Assembly: GCA_900239685.1 (NCBI GenBank)
Contig: OENT01000257.1
Coordinates: 62,001-126,000, forward strand
Direction of reading: 5' to 3'
From: Rotaria macrura
Taxonomy: Eukaryota > Rotifera > Eurotatoria > Philodinida > Philodinidae
DNA length: 64,000 bases
Below the pieces are notes generated by a model, which was not told where the DNA came from, searched no databases, and saw nothing but the letters and a program-made list of their open reading frames with translations. Both the position numbers and the translations under genes were made by a program. Of the stretch, positions 20,645-32,577 are shown piece by piece (the first letter of the stretch is position 1; the number at the start of each line of letters is the position of its first letter).

Positions 20645-20658
20645 GGGGGGGGGGGGGG
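20645..20658 (+). repeat. G14 homopolymer tract
   Basis: Fourteen consecutive G, then TGGG, in very AT-rich surroundings. Length may be unreliable (sequencing error) or polymorphic. Confidence 0.9.
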
Positions 20659-23600
20659 TGGGTCTCTTGAATATGACACGAGACTTTAGAAATACTTGCG
20701 TTTACTTATTAGGTTCCAGATTTGTCAACAAAAAGTAGAGAATTGCGCAACAAAATCAATCTCTTTTTTATTCAATAAAAAAAAGTTATAGAATTTCCTC
20801 AGTTACTATGCTCAGTCATTCGGACAGAACTCTGTAGATAGTTGTGAATAGAGTATAACACATTCAACAACCAATCGTACGAAATCCATTCTTGATTATC
20901 TTCATGTATCCCGTGAAAATTTACCGATACTTTGTTCAACTTCCGTTGAATAGTTTTTATTTGACAGCTCTTTTTAAGAAAATTATGAAGCTTCAAAAAA
21001 AAATAGTTCATAGGAAAAGAAGCATCTTTAAAAATCCATTACCTCAAGAATTATTGACCAGAGTTTTCGATAGACTAATTTTAGACAACGATGACAGCTA
21101 AGAGCATACTGAATGCCAGTCTCATATGGTTTTCATAGGTAGTGAAGAACAAAATATCAATATTACGAAACTTCAATGACATGAGTTTTTTCTACGTTTA
21201 GTGAAGCTTTATCGAAGTATCAGTCATGATATTGTTAGGGGAAGAATTTTTGCGTAAAATGCAGTCTAAAAAAAGTTAGAAAACTCCATCAGGAAATAAA
21301 AGGAAATAGTTCAAGTGCATCGTATCTCAATAAACATTTTCTTTTATTCATCATATTGTTAAGACTAGAAATTATCTTGAACAATATTATTACATTAATG
21401 AGCAAATCTTACTTTCGACACAATCACAAAACAAGTTATAACTACACGAGTCGCTGTATCCAATGAGTCTGACTGTCACGACTTAAATTTCAATTTTGAA
21501 AGAAACTAAACTTAGTCTCGTGTTTCGTATGAGTACAAAAAATCATCACGTCATCATAAACTAAATATTAGACTTTGATATCGGATGAAAAATAAAGAAA
21601 TTTTTGTTTTCATCATTGTTGATAACCTTGAGCGAAGAATACGCTTTTAAAGTGATCTGTCAGTATGCTGCAAGATCGCTCGGGTTTCTAACATAGTCAT
21701 ACTAGATTTCATGATAAGTGGCGTTCTCTTTCCCGTGGTTAATGCAGAACGTGGGCACCATCTATGAAAATGTCAACGCCACGGGGTACAAAAAAACATA
21801 TAATAACAAATAAAACATAACATAGAAAGAGTTGTTCTCTAGAAACTAAACTTCATCTTACTCTGTAGTAGACAGCTTGTGATATCTATTTTATCTGACC
21901 TGCAAGCATCTTAATGTCATTTTAAATACCCTAAGTTGTGCTTGTTTTAAGGGTGAAATTTGATAAGGACTGTAAATAAGGTCTACTTACTCGATTAGGT
22001 TTTTTCTCTTTTTTCAAATGTTGTAATGACTTCTTTTGGAAAAAATACCTTTTAACAGCTAGACCCATTGAATGTAAACACTTAATCATAATGTATTATT
22101 ATTAGTAGAACATAAAGGGAAAAAATTTGATTTTTTCGCAAGATATTGAAAGGTTTTTTTCTCCGAAAACATCCATGGATCACTTTTCAAGATAGGTACG
22201 AATTTTGAACTTGGTCTATTCGACTTGGTAACGATTTTAAAACATTTATTTTCAAGCACAGACGTTACCCTAAAAATTTAATTTTTCCTACAGACTCAAG
22301 CTCATTGTGCGAGAAACGAAAAACAAATCTACTTAGAAATTTCGCATAGCGTGTATCTTATGATGATGATGCTGATAATCAAGTAGTAGAGCATTTCTGA
22401 AATAAAAACCATAAAATGAAATCATGTACTATTTTCTGATTACTCTCTGATACGTGCTTGTATCTTCATAATATAGCAACCTTTGACGTCACTAGTTCAT
22501 GAATTTCATTCAATTCATTCGTGTCATGATTTCCGCTTTCACGCGTCAAATATGTAATGTAATAAATCAAAAGCTATTTCCTGATGATATGTCACTGCGA
22601 CATGCTTTATTTCATTGCAGCCATATAAAAGCAATTGTCTGCAATACTACTATTCAGTAACCATCGTTGAATAAATTTTTGGTTAAAAAAAAAACAAAAT
22701 AAATCGATGAACATGAACCGACGAAAGCTAATGACAATTTAAAGAGAAACTAAAAAGATTCATACCTGGCCATGAGCAAACGAGGTTCTACGTAGAGTAG
22801 ACCTATGTTGAACGTTAAATTAATGTAGTCTATGCTATCTTGGGAAAATAATCATTCATTTTTGATTGTTGCATAAATATTGTAATCCACTGATGATGTA
22901 GGTGATTTATAGATTTCATTTTCTTTATGATTTTTTATCAATCGATGCTGATTTTGTCAATTCATTTCTTTATTCTTGTTTATATTATTATAATAAAAAT
23001 AAGTTTTGATTTGTTTTTTCACGTCGCTGTCGTAGTCAGAAAGAAAGAAAAAACAGCTGCGATATTTCGAAAAAGAAACTATTCCGTTAGTCTATAAATA
23101 TGAACAAATAAAATATATAAATAATACAGTTTTCATATGGTTTCTGTAGGGTTGACGATAGAGAAAGACAAAAAATGGAATTCTACTAAAAATTTGTTTC
23201 CTAGTGTTGCTTTTTTTTCCAGTCGTTGTCTAGTTTACCATTTATGATTCATTTTGTTTTTTTTTATGATGATTGCAATAAATCCGTTAGATTTCTCCTA
23301 GGTCTTATTTTATTGATGAAAATTCTATTTTAGATTTTTAGATTTAAAGATCATAGAATTATAGTCAATTTCTATGCATACAATCAATTGATCATGAGTA
23401 AATTAATCATGAATATCAATAATAATTTCAAGATGTTGACTTGAAAGTTTTCAATGAAAAAAAAAGTCATTTTACCTATTCGATTGACATAGAAATCTCT
23501 GTCGAAATTCATGGAAGTGTGACTCCCAAGAACATAATTCTAGTGGCAACATTGTCATATATACATGATCATATGTAGCAAGTGAAAAATGAAGAAAAAA

Positions 23601-24052
23601 CAAAAGTCATAGAAAGGTTAGGGTGAATCATACCATTTTTTTACCCCAAACTGAATTAACTTTATTTTCTTGTTTTACAATAAAACATATGTTTAGATAT
23701 TTTTCTACGCATAAAGTTTTTCATAGTTGACCTACTTGATTTCGAGATCTGTACTTTTTGATAAAAGTCTCAAGTAGTGCTTATTCTTTTCTTGACACAC
23801 ATATTCATTGACAGATTCGAGGGCATTTATTTGAAATAACATCAAATTGATCTGTCAAAATTTTTGCTTAAAAAAGAAAATAGTTAAGTACTTGTGAAGA
23901 TTCTTCATGAGAATCAAGACGTAGATGAAACAATGATTTTTCAATAAAAAACGACCCATAAAACTTCGTCGATAACACATTATCGAAGAAAATACATGCC
24001 ATCATTAGTTCAACATTTACGTAGAGCTAAAGATATGGCATTCATTTCGAAC

Positions 24053-24872
24053 CAGAGATGCCAACAGGCCACGTTTTTCCGGACTGGCCTGGCCTACTCT
24101 GACTCACCCTGAGGGTCAGAGCGTTGTGGACTGGCTGGCTTCTTCGCCTGGCCTGTAGGCCAAGTGATATTTCTGATTTTTCAAATTGATGTACAATTCC
24201 AGTTTCAATAATTTAAATTATTTTCATGAAGATAACAAATAACCACCTAGGACGACAGATCCGACTGGAGAACCCCGTCGGAACCTATCTGAGAACTATC
24301 GGATCCGATAGGTAGGGATTCTTTGGAAAATATCGGAATCCTTGGTATTGGAATCCGATTGGAAGTTGTCGGAATGACAGCGGTCCCTGTCGGAATACTG
24401 AGATTCCAACAGTTTCCGACATCCGAATACTTCCTATCAGAATCCAATACCAAAGATTCCGACAGGATCCCATTGGAATTCTTGGTATCCGATAGGATCA
24501 TATGGGGCATTGTTGCCCTGGGCAGTTCTTACACAAAATAGGAAATTAGAACAAAGAGACAATCATCATAAATCTTTTTCATGAGAGAAAAACTTGAATT
24601 ATTGAGATTTTTTCATAATATCATCAGTTTTTCACATCGTCGAAAGATATTTTAACACAATAATAACAAAAATACATGCTTATAGGAACACAATCAACAG
24701 TTAAAAAAATCTAATGTTTCAAGATGGTTATTGAAGAAATCAATATAATTTCCCAGGCCAGGCCATCAGCTTTGGCCTGGCCTGAATCAGGCTGAATATA
24801 TTGACTAGGCGGATCATGCCAGGCTAAATTTTCAAAATTCAGCCTGGACAGGTGGCCTGGCCGGCAGCTCTG
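24053..24872. mobile_element. 820-bp non-autonomous hAT-type transposon with 8-bp TSD
   Basis: The left terminus is CAGAGATGCC and the right terminus is GGCAGCTCTG (complement CAGAGCTGCC), an imperfect terminal inverted repeat beginning CAGAG. Identical 8-bp direct repeats TTTCGAAC flank it at 24045-24052 and 24873-24880. An 8-bp target duplication with CAGRG-type ends is the hallmark of the hAT superfamily (family knowledge). Subterminal regions are rich in GGCCTGGCC / CAGGCCAGGCC-like words on both sides, probably transposase-binding repeats, and much more GC-rich than the surroundings. No transposase frame is present, so it would need an autonomous partner elsewhere. The middle (24250-24500) is a separate hairpin array. 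Confidence 0.85.
24247..24510. repeat. Hairpin array of degenerate TCGGAATCC / CCGATAGG words inside the hAT-type element
   Basis: About 260 bp in which TCGGAATCC-like units recur on both strands (for example GGAATCCTTGGTATTGGAAT near 24338 against its complement near 24440). The stretch folds on itself around 24390. Both strands are therefore open (24323-24541 plus; 24510-24247 minus) and give similar low-complexity peptides, which argues against coding. It may be a second element nested in the hAT copy or an expanded internal repeat. No target duplication found. Confidence 0.75.
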
Positions 24873-26280
24873 TTTCGAACTCATTGTCTTCAATGATATT
24901 TATCTAGTTTCAAATATAAGAAGAAAATTCAAAAGAAACAGAATGGCAAATATTAAAATTAGTCTGTTTCATGCTTATCGATTGCCATCTATTTGAAAGT
25001 CGTTTTGATATAACTAGCGTTTAGAAATGTATATTCCTATTCAGTACATTAGAAATAATTCTTATGTTGGAAAGCTAAGTACGAAGGCTATGAGATTGTT
25101 ATAGATCACAATTGATTTTAGTTCTAGTGAAAACATTTCGATTCTGGAAAGTTCTTTTTAAGAGAAACCGTCAAATTCTATTATGTTTTTATCCAATATT
25201 TACGTTTACAACTAGCTTTCGTTTCGATAATCTTACTCTGTATAGTTGATCATATCGCTCAAGAAATGTTACACTTCTATTTTCATTTGAAGACCATTTT
25301 TCGTAGCTATGACGATTCTCATTTTATCCTAATAGTAGAATAAACAATAGAAACATGAGTATGTCAAAAACAAAAAAAAAATACTTTGCAGCAGGATAAT
25401 TTTATTTCGATTTAACACTAAAACTTACGTTATCAAATTGATCGAATACAATTATTTAAAAGACAACCATTCAATCAACATTAGTTTCATTACTACCGAA
25501 AATTTTGAAAAAATAATGATAAGTTAATTCGATGAAGAAAGTAAATTATGACCAGCATTATTTATATTATGTTTTTTCAATCACTAGATTGTATAATTTT
25601 GAAGAAACAAGAAATTATCTTTGATATCATACGTATTTCATTTGATGAAACAACTGCATGTTTATTTATCTATTGAAAAACGATACGTATTACCAAACAA
25701 AGAGATAGATACAAGAAAAATTCAAAACTTTCATGACAGCTTCATCAATGTCAAGTATACTTTCGAATTAGAATAATAAATATATGTTCTACCACTTATT
25801 GAATAGTCCATTTAGAAATCAATGATTATTCATATCACATGAGAACTGTGCATTAGCATTGCTATTCAATAATCACGGATGGAAAATATCTACATCGTAA
25901 CTTAGAATAGCATATAGATTGACAGTAGAATGTAATCATAAACAACAAAAATTGAAGCAAATTAAGAGAAAAGAATTTTATAGAATGTGATCTTTTGACT
26001 AGATCAATTTGAAGGTTCAGCATTAATTGACCGAAAGTAAAAAGATCCAATTGTAAAATCCCGAAAAAACAATTTCGAAGACTAAAAAGTCGAAATATAG
26101 AAATCAAGAAAAAACTAATCTCGAAAATGTAAACAGTAAAATTAATTGAAATACTTGATAGATATATCATTTATTGATGATAAGTATGTTGATTAGCGAA
26201 CAAATCAGTACAAATAAAGATGATGTAAAAACTGACTATGATGCGGTGCTTTACCGCGTGAATAAGAACTGTGAAAATAT

Positions 26281-26835
26281 TTATTTTTTCGATTTCGTGT
26301 TCTTTATCACAAGTAATGATAGATTCGGAAGATATCCTTTTAAATCAATTTCGGAATTTTCAAATCTTGATGATAACATACTAAGCTGTTGTTCCATAAT
26401 AGTAGTTTTTTTCGGCGGCAAGAAATACAAAGAAAAAGACGAACTAATAACAGTTGAGTCATCAGCCATTCAACATTTGTTCTTTCTCAAAATTTCTGAG
26501 ATTTTTTCTTTCGTGATTTTGCATTTTGGTATTGGCACCCTTTGAGATTTTTTTTTCGACATAGTTTTCTGTCGTAGTTTTTCCTTTCGGTCGATTAACA
26601 TGTCCCCCTTTAGTTTAAGTCTATTATGAATATCAAGGAATCCAAAAAATGACAATAGGATACTTTTGTTGGGTTCACTTGACATATTTTTATTAGTTCC
26701 GGTAACTTTGATTGACCTAGAAATAAATTCGATACGTGACCTTGTAGAATACATCACATGTTGTGATTGTACTTCGATCTCTTCTTTCGATAAGTACATG
26801 ATTATGTTCATCACGACGTATAAATTAGATCGCAT
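26281..26835 (-). other. Weak, unassigned open frames on both strands
   Basis: Minus-strand frame 26835-26470 (121 codons, Lys-rich, ends KISEILRKNKC) is followed by another at 26469-26281 (62 codons). A plus-strand frame of 123 codons (26174-26545) overlaps them. I recognise no family and see no convincing splice sites joining them. Because both strands are open, I treat this as probable chance or a decayed sequence and list it only so it can be tested. Confidence 0.2.
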
Positions 26836-27171
26836 GAAACTTTTCTTTCTTTTTTCTTTTTATGTCGAAGAGAACGATTATATTTAATAAATGGTTATTT
26901 CCTTTCTTTATTGGGTCTGTATTTAATCTTCTTCTGTTGTGTCTTGCCAGATATAAATCATTGTTGAATATCAAATCCTAATAAGACATCTACGACTGAC
27001 AGCTAAATCAAACTCTTCTTTTTATCATCATTAATTCCAAGAAGAATAAAAATGAATCATATTGATATATGAAAGGCATGACAATGTCATATCATGAAGT
27101 CTTTTCTTTTGTTTTATAGATGAATACATATTTATGAAAAAGACATCTTTTGATATTTCATTCTTCAATCT

Positions 27172-30100
27172 ATGCCGATACGCATTGGGACAAAATATCA
27201 TTTGTGCTCATTAGTTATAATGTTTTCACGATGTATGTCAACTATCTATAGGTCATTAAGCCAAACCTTTTCACGCAAAAAATATCATTTAATGACAAAC
27301 TCGGTGTTGATTAATAATAAAAATAAACCAATTTTATCTAAGATATTTTATGAAATATCGTTAACATTTAGTTTATCAATATTTTTACTTTATCTTTGTT
27401 ATCAATTATTTGGAAATTTTGTATTGATTCCATTGATTGCATATGGTGTATTGTGTAAGTAAATTTCTTTGCCTAAAATTTACGTAGTTGTGTCATCTGT
27501 TTTCATGAAGAACTATAATACTTAATAACAAATACGAACATAATTTGTGTCTTCTGATCATACGAACAAGTGTTATGAATCAACCATCAATGATATCAAT
27601 TGACTTAATCGATTTTTCTTTTTTTCGCTTTCTAGTTATTCTCTATGGTTTGCAAGATGCTCTACTCTATCAACCATCTGAACCCGATACATCACGATTA
27701 ATTGTTGAAACTCCAGATATATGTCATATGCCATATGAAACAATCACAATTCAAACGTTGGATAATGAAAAATTACATGGATATTTAATAAAACAAACTC
27801 ATCGTACTGAAGAATGTGAAACATTAGTATTTTTTCACGGCAATGCTGGAAATATTGGACATCGGTATGAATTAAACTAGAAGATTTCTTTTCTATATCA
27901 GTAATGAATCATCAGAACGATTCTTATTTAATGTCATATATTTAAGTCGTTATATTCTTCGTTCGAATTCATAGCATAGATAAAGTTACACATAAAGCAA
28001 GATTTCAAATGTTAACATTTAAGATAGAAAATCCTTCGATAAATCTATTTCGTTCACACATAAAAGCATTCTTAAAATCTTACAGAGTATTTATTTTCAA
28101 AAAAGAATATTAAATATGTTCTTTTACCAGTCTATCCTTGTTTTTCGCTTTCGAAAATAATTGAATCTAAATAGATTGTAGAAAAACATCTATGCATAAA
28201 ACACGAAAGTATCTATAGATTATATTCAAATATTTTTCTAGATATCGCTGTTAGCATTAGTATATCTAGAATATGTCTACGTTTTCAAATACTTGTATGA
28301 TTGCTAACATATTGCTTATGAATCTAGAAATAATCTCAAACTATGCACATTACAGAGTTAATAATAAATAAAACTGAGATAAAATATTTTTTTTACTATG
28401 TCGTCATATTGGTTTAATGAATCAGGCGCATTTTATCTTCATTAATAGAAGATATTGTAGAGTTTTCATAAGATACGTAAGTATTCTTCGCTGCTGCTTT
28501 GGATTATGAGTTGTTGAAATCTTGATGAAAATCTCGATTACTCAATTGAGATAATCAGACTTCCCTAAATTAAATATAACATAGAGAGAGGACCAAATCT
28601 TTACGAATTTTGACAAAAAATCCTTTTTCTGAAAATCTTGAACTGTCAACATTAATGAATTGTTTTTTGAATGTACTACAATAGCAATCAAGAGTAACAG
28701 AAAGTGAATCTATTCAAAATTCAATACTTGAATACGACCTTATCCAATCAAGTTAAATTTTGTTTTGGATATAATTACATACAAGTCACTTGAAACTATG
28801 TATGGAATAAATTTCAATTTGAAGAGTTTAGCCCCGAGTTTTCTAACGATTTACACTCGTCGAAAACATGATAACAGGCGCATTGTATGTTGTGTGACTA
28901 GAAAGAAATGAATATTTGAAATTTCTACTTTAAGTAGAACAAAAAGATAGATATTGTTACTGAAATTTTCAGCGTGATTGGTTGAGATATCAATTCTTCA
29001 GAATACTCCTTTTCTACGAGTACTGCTATTGTAAAAGTTTTGGAAAAAAAATTCATTAAATCGACAGTTGAAGAATTTTCTGAAAACAGTTTTTTTTTGT
29101 CAATATTCATAACCTCTATCTAGATTATATCCAAGTCATGAAAGTCTGATTATATCAATTGAATAGTCAGTGTTATTACTAAGATTTGAAAACTCATCTG
29201 GCAAAGAAGCAGCGAAGACAAGTTATCTTATGAAAATTCTGAAGTGTTTTCTTTCGATGGGACGCAGATGTACCCAATTTAATAAATCAATATAAGGATA
29301 TTAAAGTGTTTTATCGTATGATTATGAATGGTACACTCCGTATATAAATATATATTGATAATGACTTGAGATTACTCTCGATTAATTGAATCGTATGATG
29401 CAATAAAAATAGATCATTATTGTAGGTTGACTTCTTTTTTTGTTTTTCTTCTGAATTAGATTACAAAATGCTTATATACTCTATCATTCATGTAATATCA
29501 ATATTCTTCTATTTGATTATCGTGGTTATGGAAAATCAACTGGTAAACCATCTGAAACAGGTCTGTCATTAGATGCACAAGCTGTTTATGACTACGTTCG
29601 TAAGCGTACTGATCTTAATCAAGAAAAAATCTTTTTGTTCGGTCGATCACTTGGTGGCGCTGTTGCAGTACAACTTGGTGAGATAAACGTAGAAATACTT
29701 AAGTTTTCAATTTTCAAAACATCTTTTTTGTTGTCTTGTGTAGCTTCTGACCTCGCTGAAAGCAATGAAATCTTTCCATTGCATTGTGTTATTCTTGAAA
29801 ATACGTTTACATCAATACCGGATATGGCTAAAAAATTATTTTACATATCACTAGTTGATTACATACCTATGTGGTGCTATAAAAATGTGGTATGTTCTAA
29901 GAACAATGTGTAAAATTTTCTTTTCTTCCAACGTACTTATTTAGTTTTCATCGATTTCAAAAATTCGCCACATTAAAGTACCATTACTATTTATTTCCGG
30001 TGCACAAGATGAATTAGTACCTCCACAAATGATGCAAAAATTACATGAGGTTGGTCGACGATGTATCACACTGAAATTTATCTATTAAAAATCTAGAATC

Positions 30101-31282
30101 ATTTTTGTAATTGTTTGATCTTAAAAGCATAGGTATACACTTCGATACTAAGTCCATGAGCATATGTCCGAACACATACTATTAACTAGCAATTGTAGAA
30201 TGATAATTCTGATTCTTCGAGGTTGACAACCACAACAACAATAACAATATTATTATATGTTGTGATGGTTATAAATCTATACGATTTATTGTATCATATA
30301 TTGTTAATAAGAGTCTAAAAATAGAGTATCTCACAAAATTTCATTGGATCTGATCTTGAATACTTCAGATTCGGTGGGCTCTGATCGTCTTACTAATCTG
30401 TAAGATGCATCAGTCATGGGATAAAAGAGACTGATAACATATATTGCGCATCTTCCAGTAGACGTTTTTTGATTGGAAAACGTAATTGACAATATTAAAG
30501 TATCTGATTGGTTAGATTCTCATTTCAAAATTATAGATCTTTCGAGTAGAAGTAATCGGTCATTCATGATACGATGGTATAAGGTCTCTATGTTGAGCTA
30601 AACCGAACGATGAATGATGTTATTTCCAAAAGGCTGCTTACGATTACCGTTATATGATCCGAAGAGTTTTCTATTGTTGTTTATTTCATTCGTTGACTTA
30701 CTTCGGTTAAACTAGCATGAGGTCTTACATAAACTTCGTACATATATTTTTTCCGCTATTTGGTTTGCTTAATATAACAATCGGATACTCTATTTTGAAA
30801 CCGCTGCCAACCTTATACGCTACGATAAAATCCAATCTTAATACTATACTCATCAGACGTTAATGCACAGCCGTTAACCACCACATATTTCATGAAATGT
30901 CACTATACAAACCATTTTTAGCGGTTATCTAAATCATCGTAACTCTATTTCTCAGAGAATGTCACTTCGAAAAAATAGTTTCTATTTTGATGAAAATTTT
31001 GTGTTTGTTTAAAAGTTGATTTGATTATGCGCAAAGAAAACCCGAAGTCTAACAAGTGCATTAACTTTAAGGAATGTAAAAGTTCACGAAAACAATTGAT
31101 CTCAATATCTGATGGACAGCATAATACAACATGGCTTTCACATAACTACACAAATCAGATAAATAGTTTTCTTCATGAAGTAAGTAATTTGATTTTTCTT
31201 CTGATTCCTCCTGACATTATATTCTTCGGTTTAGTGCTCAACATCATTGGATACGGCATCGACATCGTCGAGTATCAATTAA
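27172..31282 (+). CDS. ABHD13: ABHD13-like alpha/beta hydrolase (BEM46 family)
   Basis: Predicted single-pass membrane serine hydrolase; ABHD13 proteins have been reported to act as depalmitoylases, but the substrate here is unknown. Seven phase-consistent exons: 27172-27454, 27636-27864, 29460-29677, 29744-29889, 29945-30049, 31072-31179, 31235-31282; 378 residues versus 337 in human, with the extra length at the N-terminus. A hydrophobic anchor (SLSIFLLYLCYQLFGNFVLI) precedes GLQDALLYQPSEP, FFHGNAGNIGHRLQNA (oxyanion loop), DYRGYGKS and FGRSLGGAVAVQLAS. The triad appears intact: Ser233 in GRSLGG, Asp314 in SGAQDELVPP, His344 in SDGQHNTTW. WCYKN matches the vertebrate protein. The last exon is only 48 nt and gives a Ser/Thr tail like that of ABHD13. 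The first Met is used; an in-frame Met at 27220 would also work. Introns 2 (1.6 kb) and 5 (1.0 kb) hold nothing recognised. Confidence 0.93.
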
Positions 31283-32577
31283 AGGATGGAACAATTGTTT
31301 GTTTTCTTTTTTTTTCCATTTCATACCTTAAATTGAAAAAAACAATGCAACACATATTCAATTCACTTGTCTGTTAAATGAATATTTAATGTCGTTCGAT
31401 TGTGTTTTAATGTTTATATTACTGAATTTCGAAAATCTTTTTCTTCTCTACTTCGTTTATAACATTTTGAACAAAATCAAAATAAATGCGATACTGATAT
31501 TGTTATCTTAGAATTTGGAATACAAGAATTTCGTTGTGTTTTCTCTAAATATAGATTTCATCGATGAGTCCTAATCACTTGCATCATACAGATGACATAT
31601 ACGTATGCATAGTGTAATTAGCTGTCAGCTTTATTTTACCAGTAATATATATCAATAAGTATTTGAGATGTCTATTTTCTTAGCAAGATGACAGGTCTCA
31701 TTAAATACAAATATCATCATCAATAATTGATCTAAATAAAAAGGTGAATTAGAAGTGACGATTGATAAGTATAACATTAAGTGTATTGGCTATTTTACGA
31801 AAGTAAGATTTAGTACAGAAAAACATGTCAATCTATCAAGTTGGTCTTCTCTTCAATTACATCTACGGATTCGTGTTGTTATTTTAGCATGACAATACAG
31901 ATGTAGATCAGGTGTCAATGTGAATTTTAAGGTATTTCGTATTTCTTTCTATCTATCTCTAGAACTCAATTCATTGCATACTATGATAATTTTGTCGATA
32001 TTTAAATAGATTAGAGTAGAGTGAATCATATTTCCATCAACGAATTCCCGATGGCGTGCATAAGATATTAGTTTGTCAATATATACAGTACTTTCTTTTC
32101 GCAAATAGACTGTCATCAAATCAAATATCTATATCTTCTACAGATTATACACACACATATATATATATATATATATGTACATGCATAGATAGAGAGATAG
32201 ATAGATATGAAATAATATTGAGTGGTTTCATCTAACAAACACAACAGTCTGTCTATTATTTTTCTTTCTTTTTTCCCTCACGCAATCTCTGAAATGAAAG
32301 CCTAATAAATTATTATTACTATTTTTCTTTTGTATGCATTCTAACTGATATCTCAGACTATTCTCTATACATTCGGAAGTGTTTATCTAATCAGTCAACT
32401 AGAATAATTAATTATCTTTAAGGTCAGTAAAAATATGGACTAGACAATATTAGTCATATGCATATATGACAATGTTCTTGTCATTTATATCGATGTCAAC
32501 AATAGCTATTTCTTTTCGGAAACAATTATTCTTGTCGAAAACATGTATTTGATACTAATTGCTAAAAGTCCGTCACA
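31283..32577. other. Intergenic between ABHD13-like gene and esterase
   Basis: AT-rich, no gene seen. Contains the 3' flank of the hydrolase and the promoter of the esterase. An (AC)n(AT)n run at about 32149-32178 is followed by GATA repeats to about 32208. Confidence 0.6.
32149..32208. repeat. (AC)n(AT)n microsatellite with adjoining GATA repeats
   Basis: Alternating AC then AT, followed after a short spacer by AGATAGATAGATA. Simple sequence. Confidence 0.9.

Larger units (their letters stand above)
16935..27171. other. 10-kb gene-poor, repeat-bearing region
   Basis: Lies between the divergent 5' ends of PTEN (-) and the ABHD13-like gene (+), so promoters of both should lie at its edges. 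It contains a 1.4 kb palindrome, a G14 tract and an hAT-type element (separate entries). Long runs without open frames and with strong AT bias fill the rest. I recognise no protein family, tRNA or rRNA in it. Small frames on both strands at 20799-21101 and 25862-26887 overlap each other and look like chance. Confidence 0.65.

Noticed and set aside
24247..24541. Open frames on both strands rich in Arg, Ile, Pro, Ser
   Set aside because: Translation of a self-complementary repeat array inside the hAT-type element.
26174..26545. 123-codon plus-strand frame
   Set aside because: Opposite strand is open over the same bases, no homology recognised, composition is like random AT-rich sequence.
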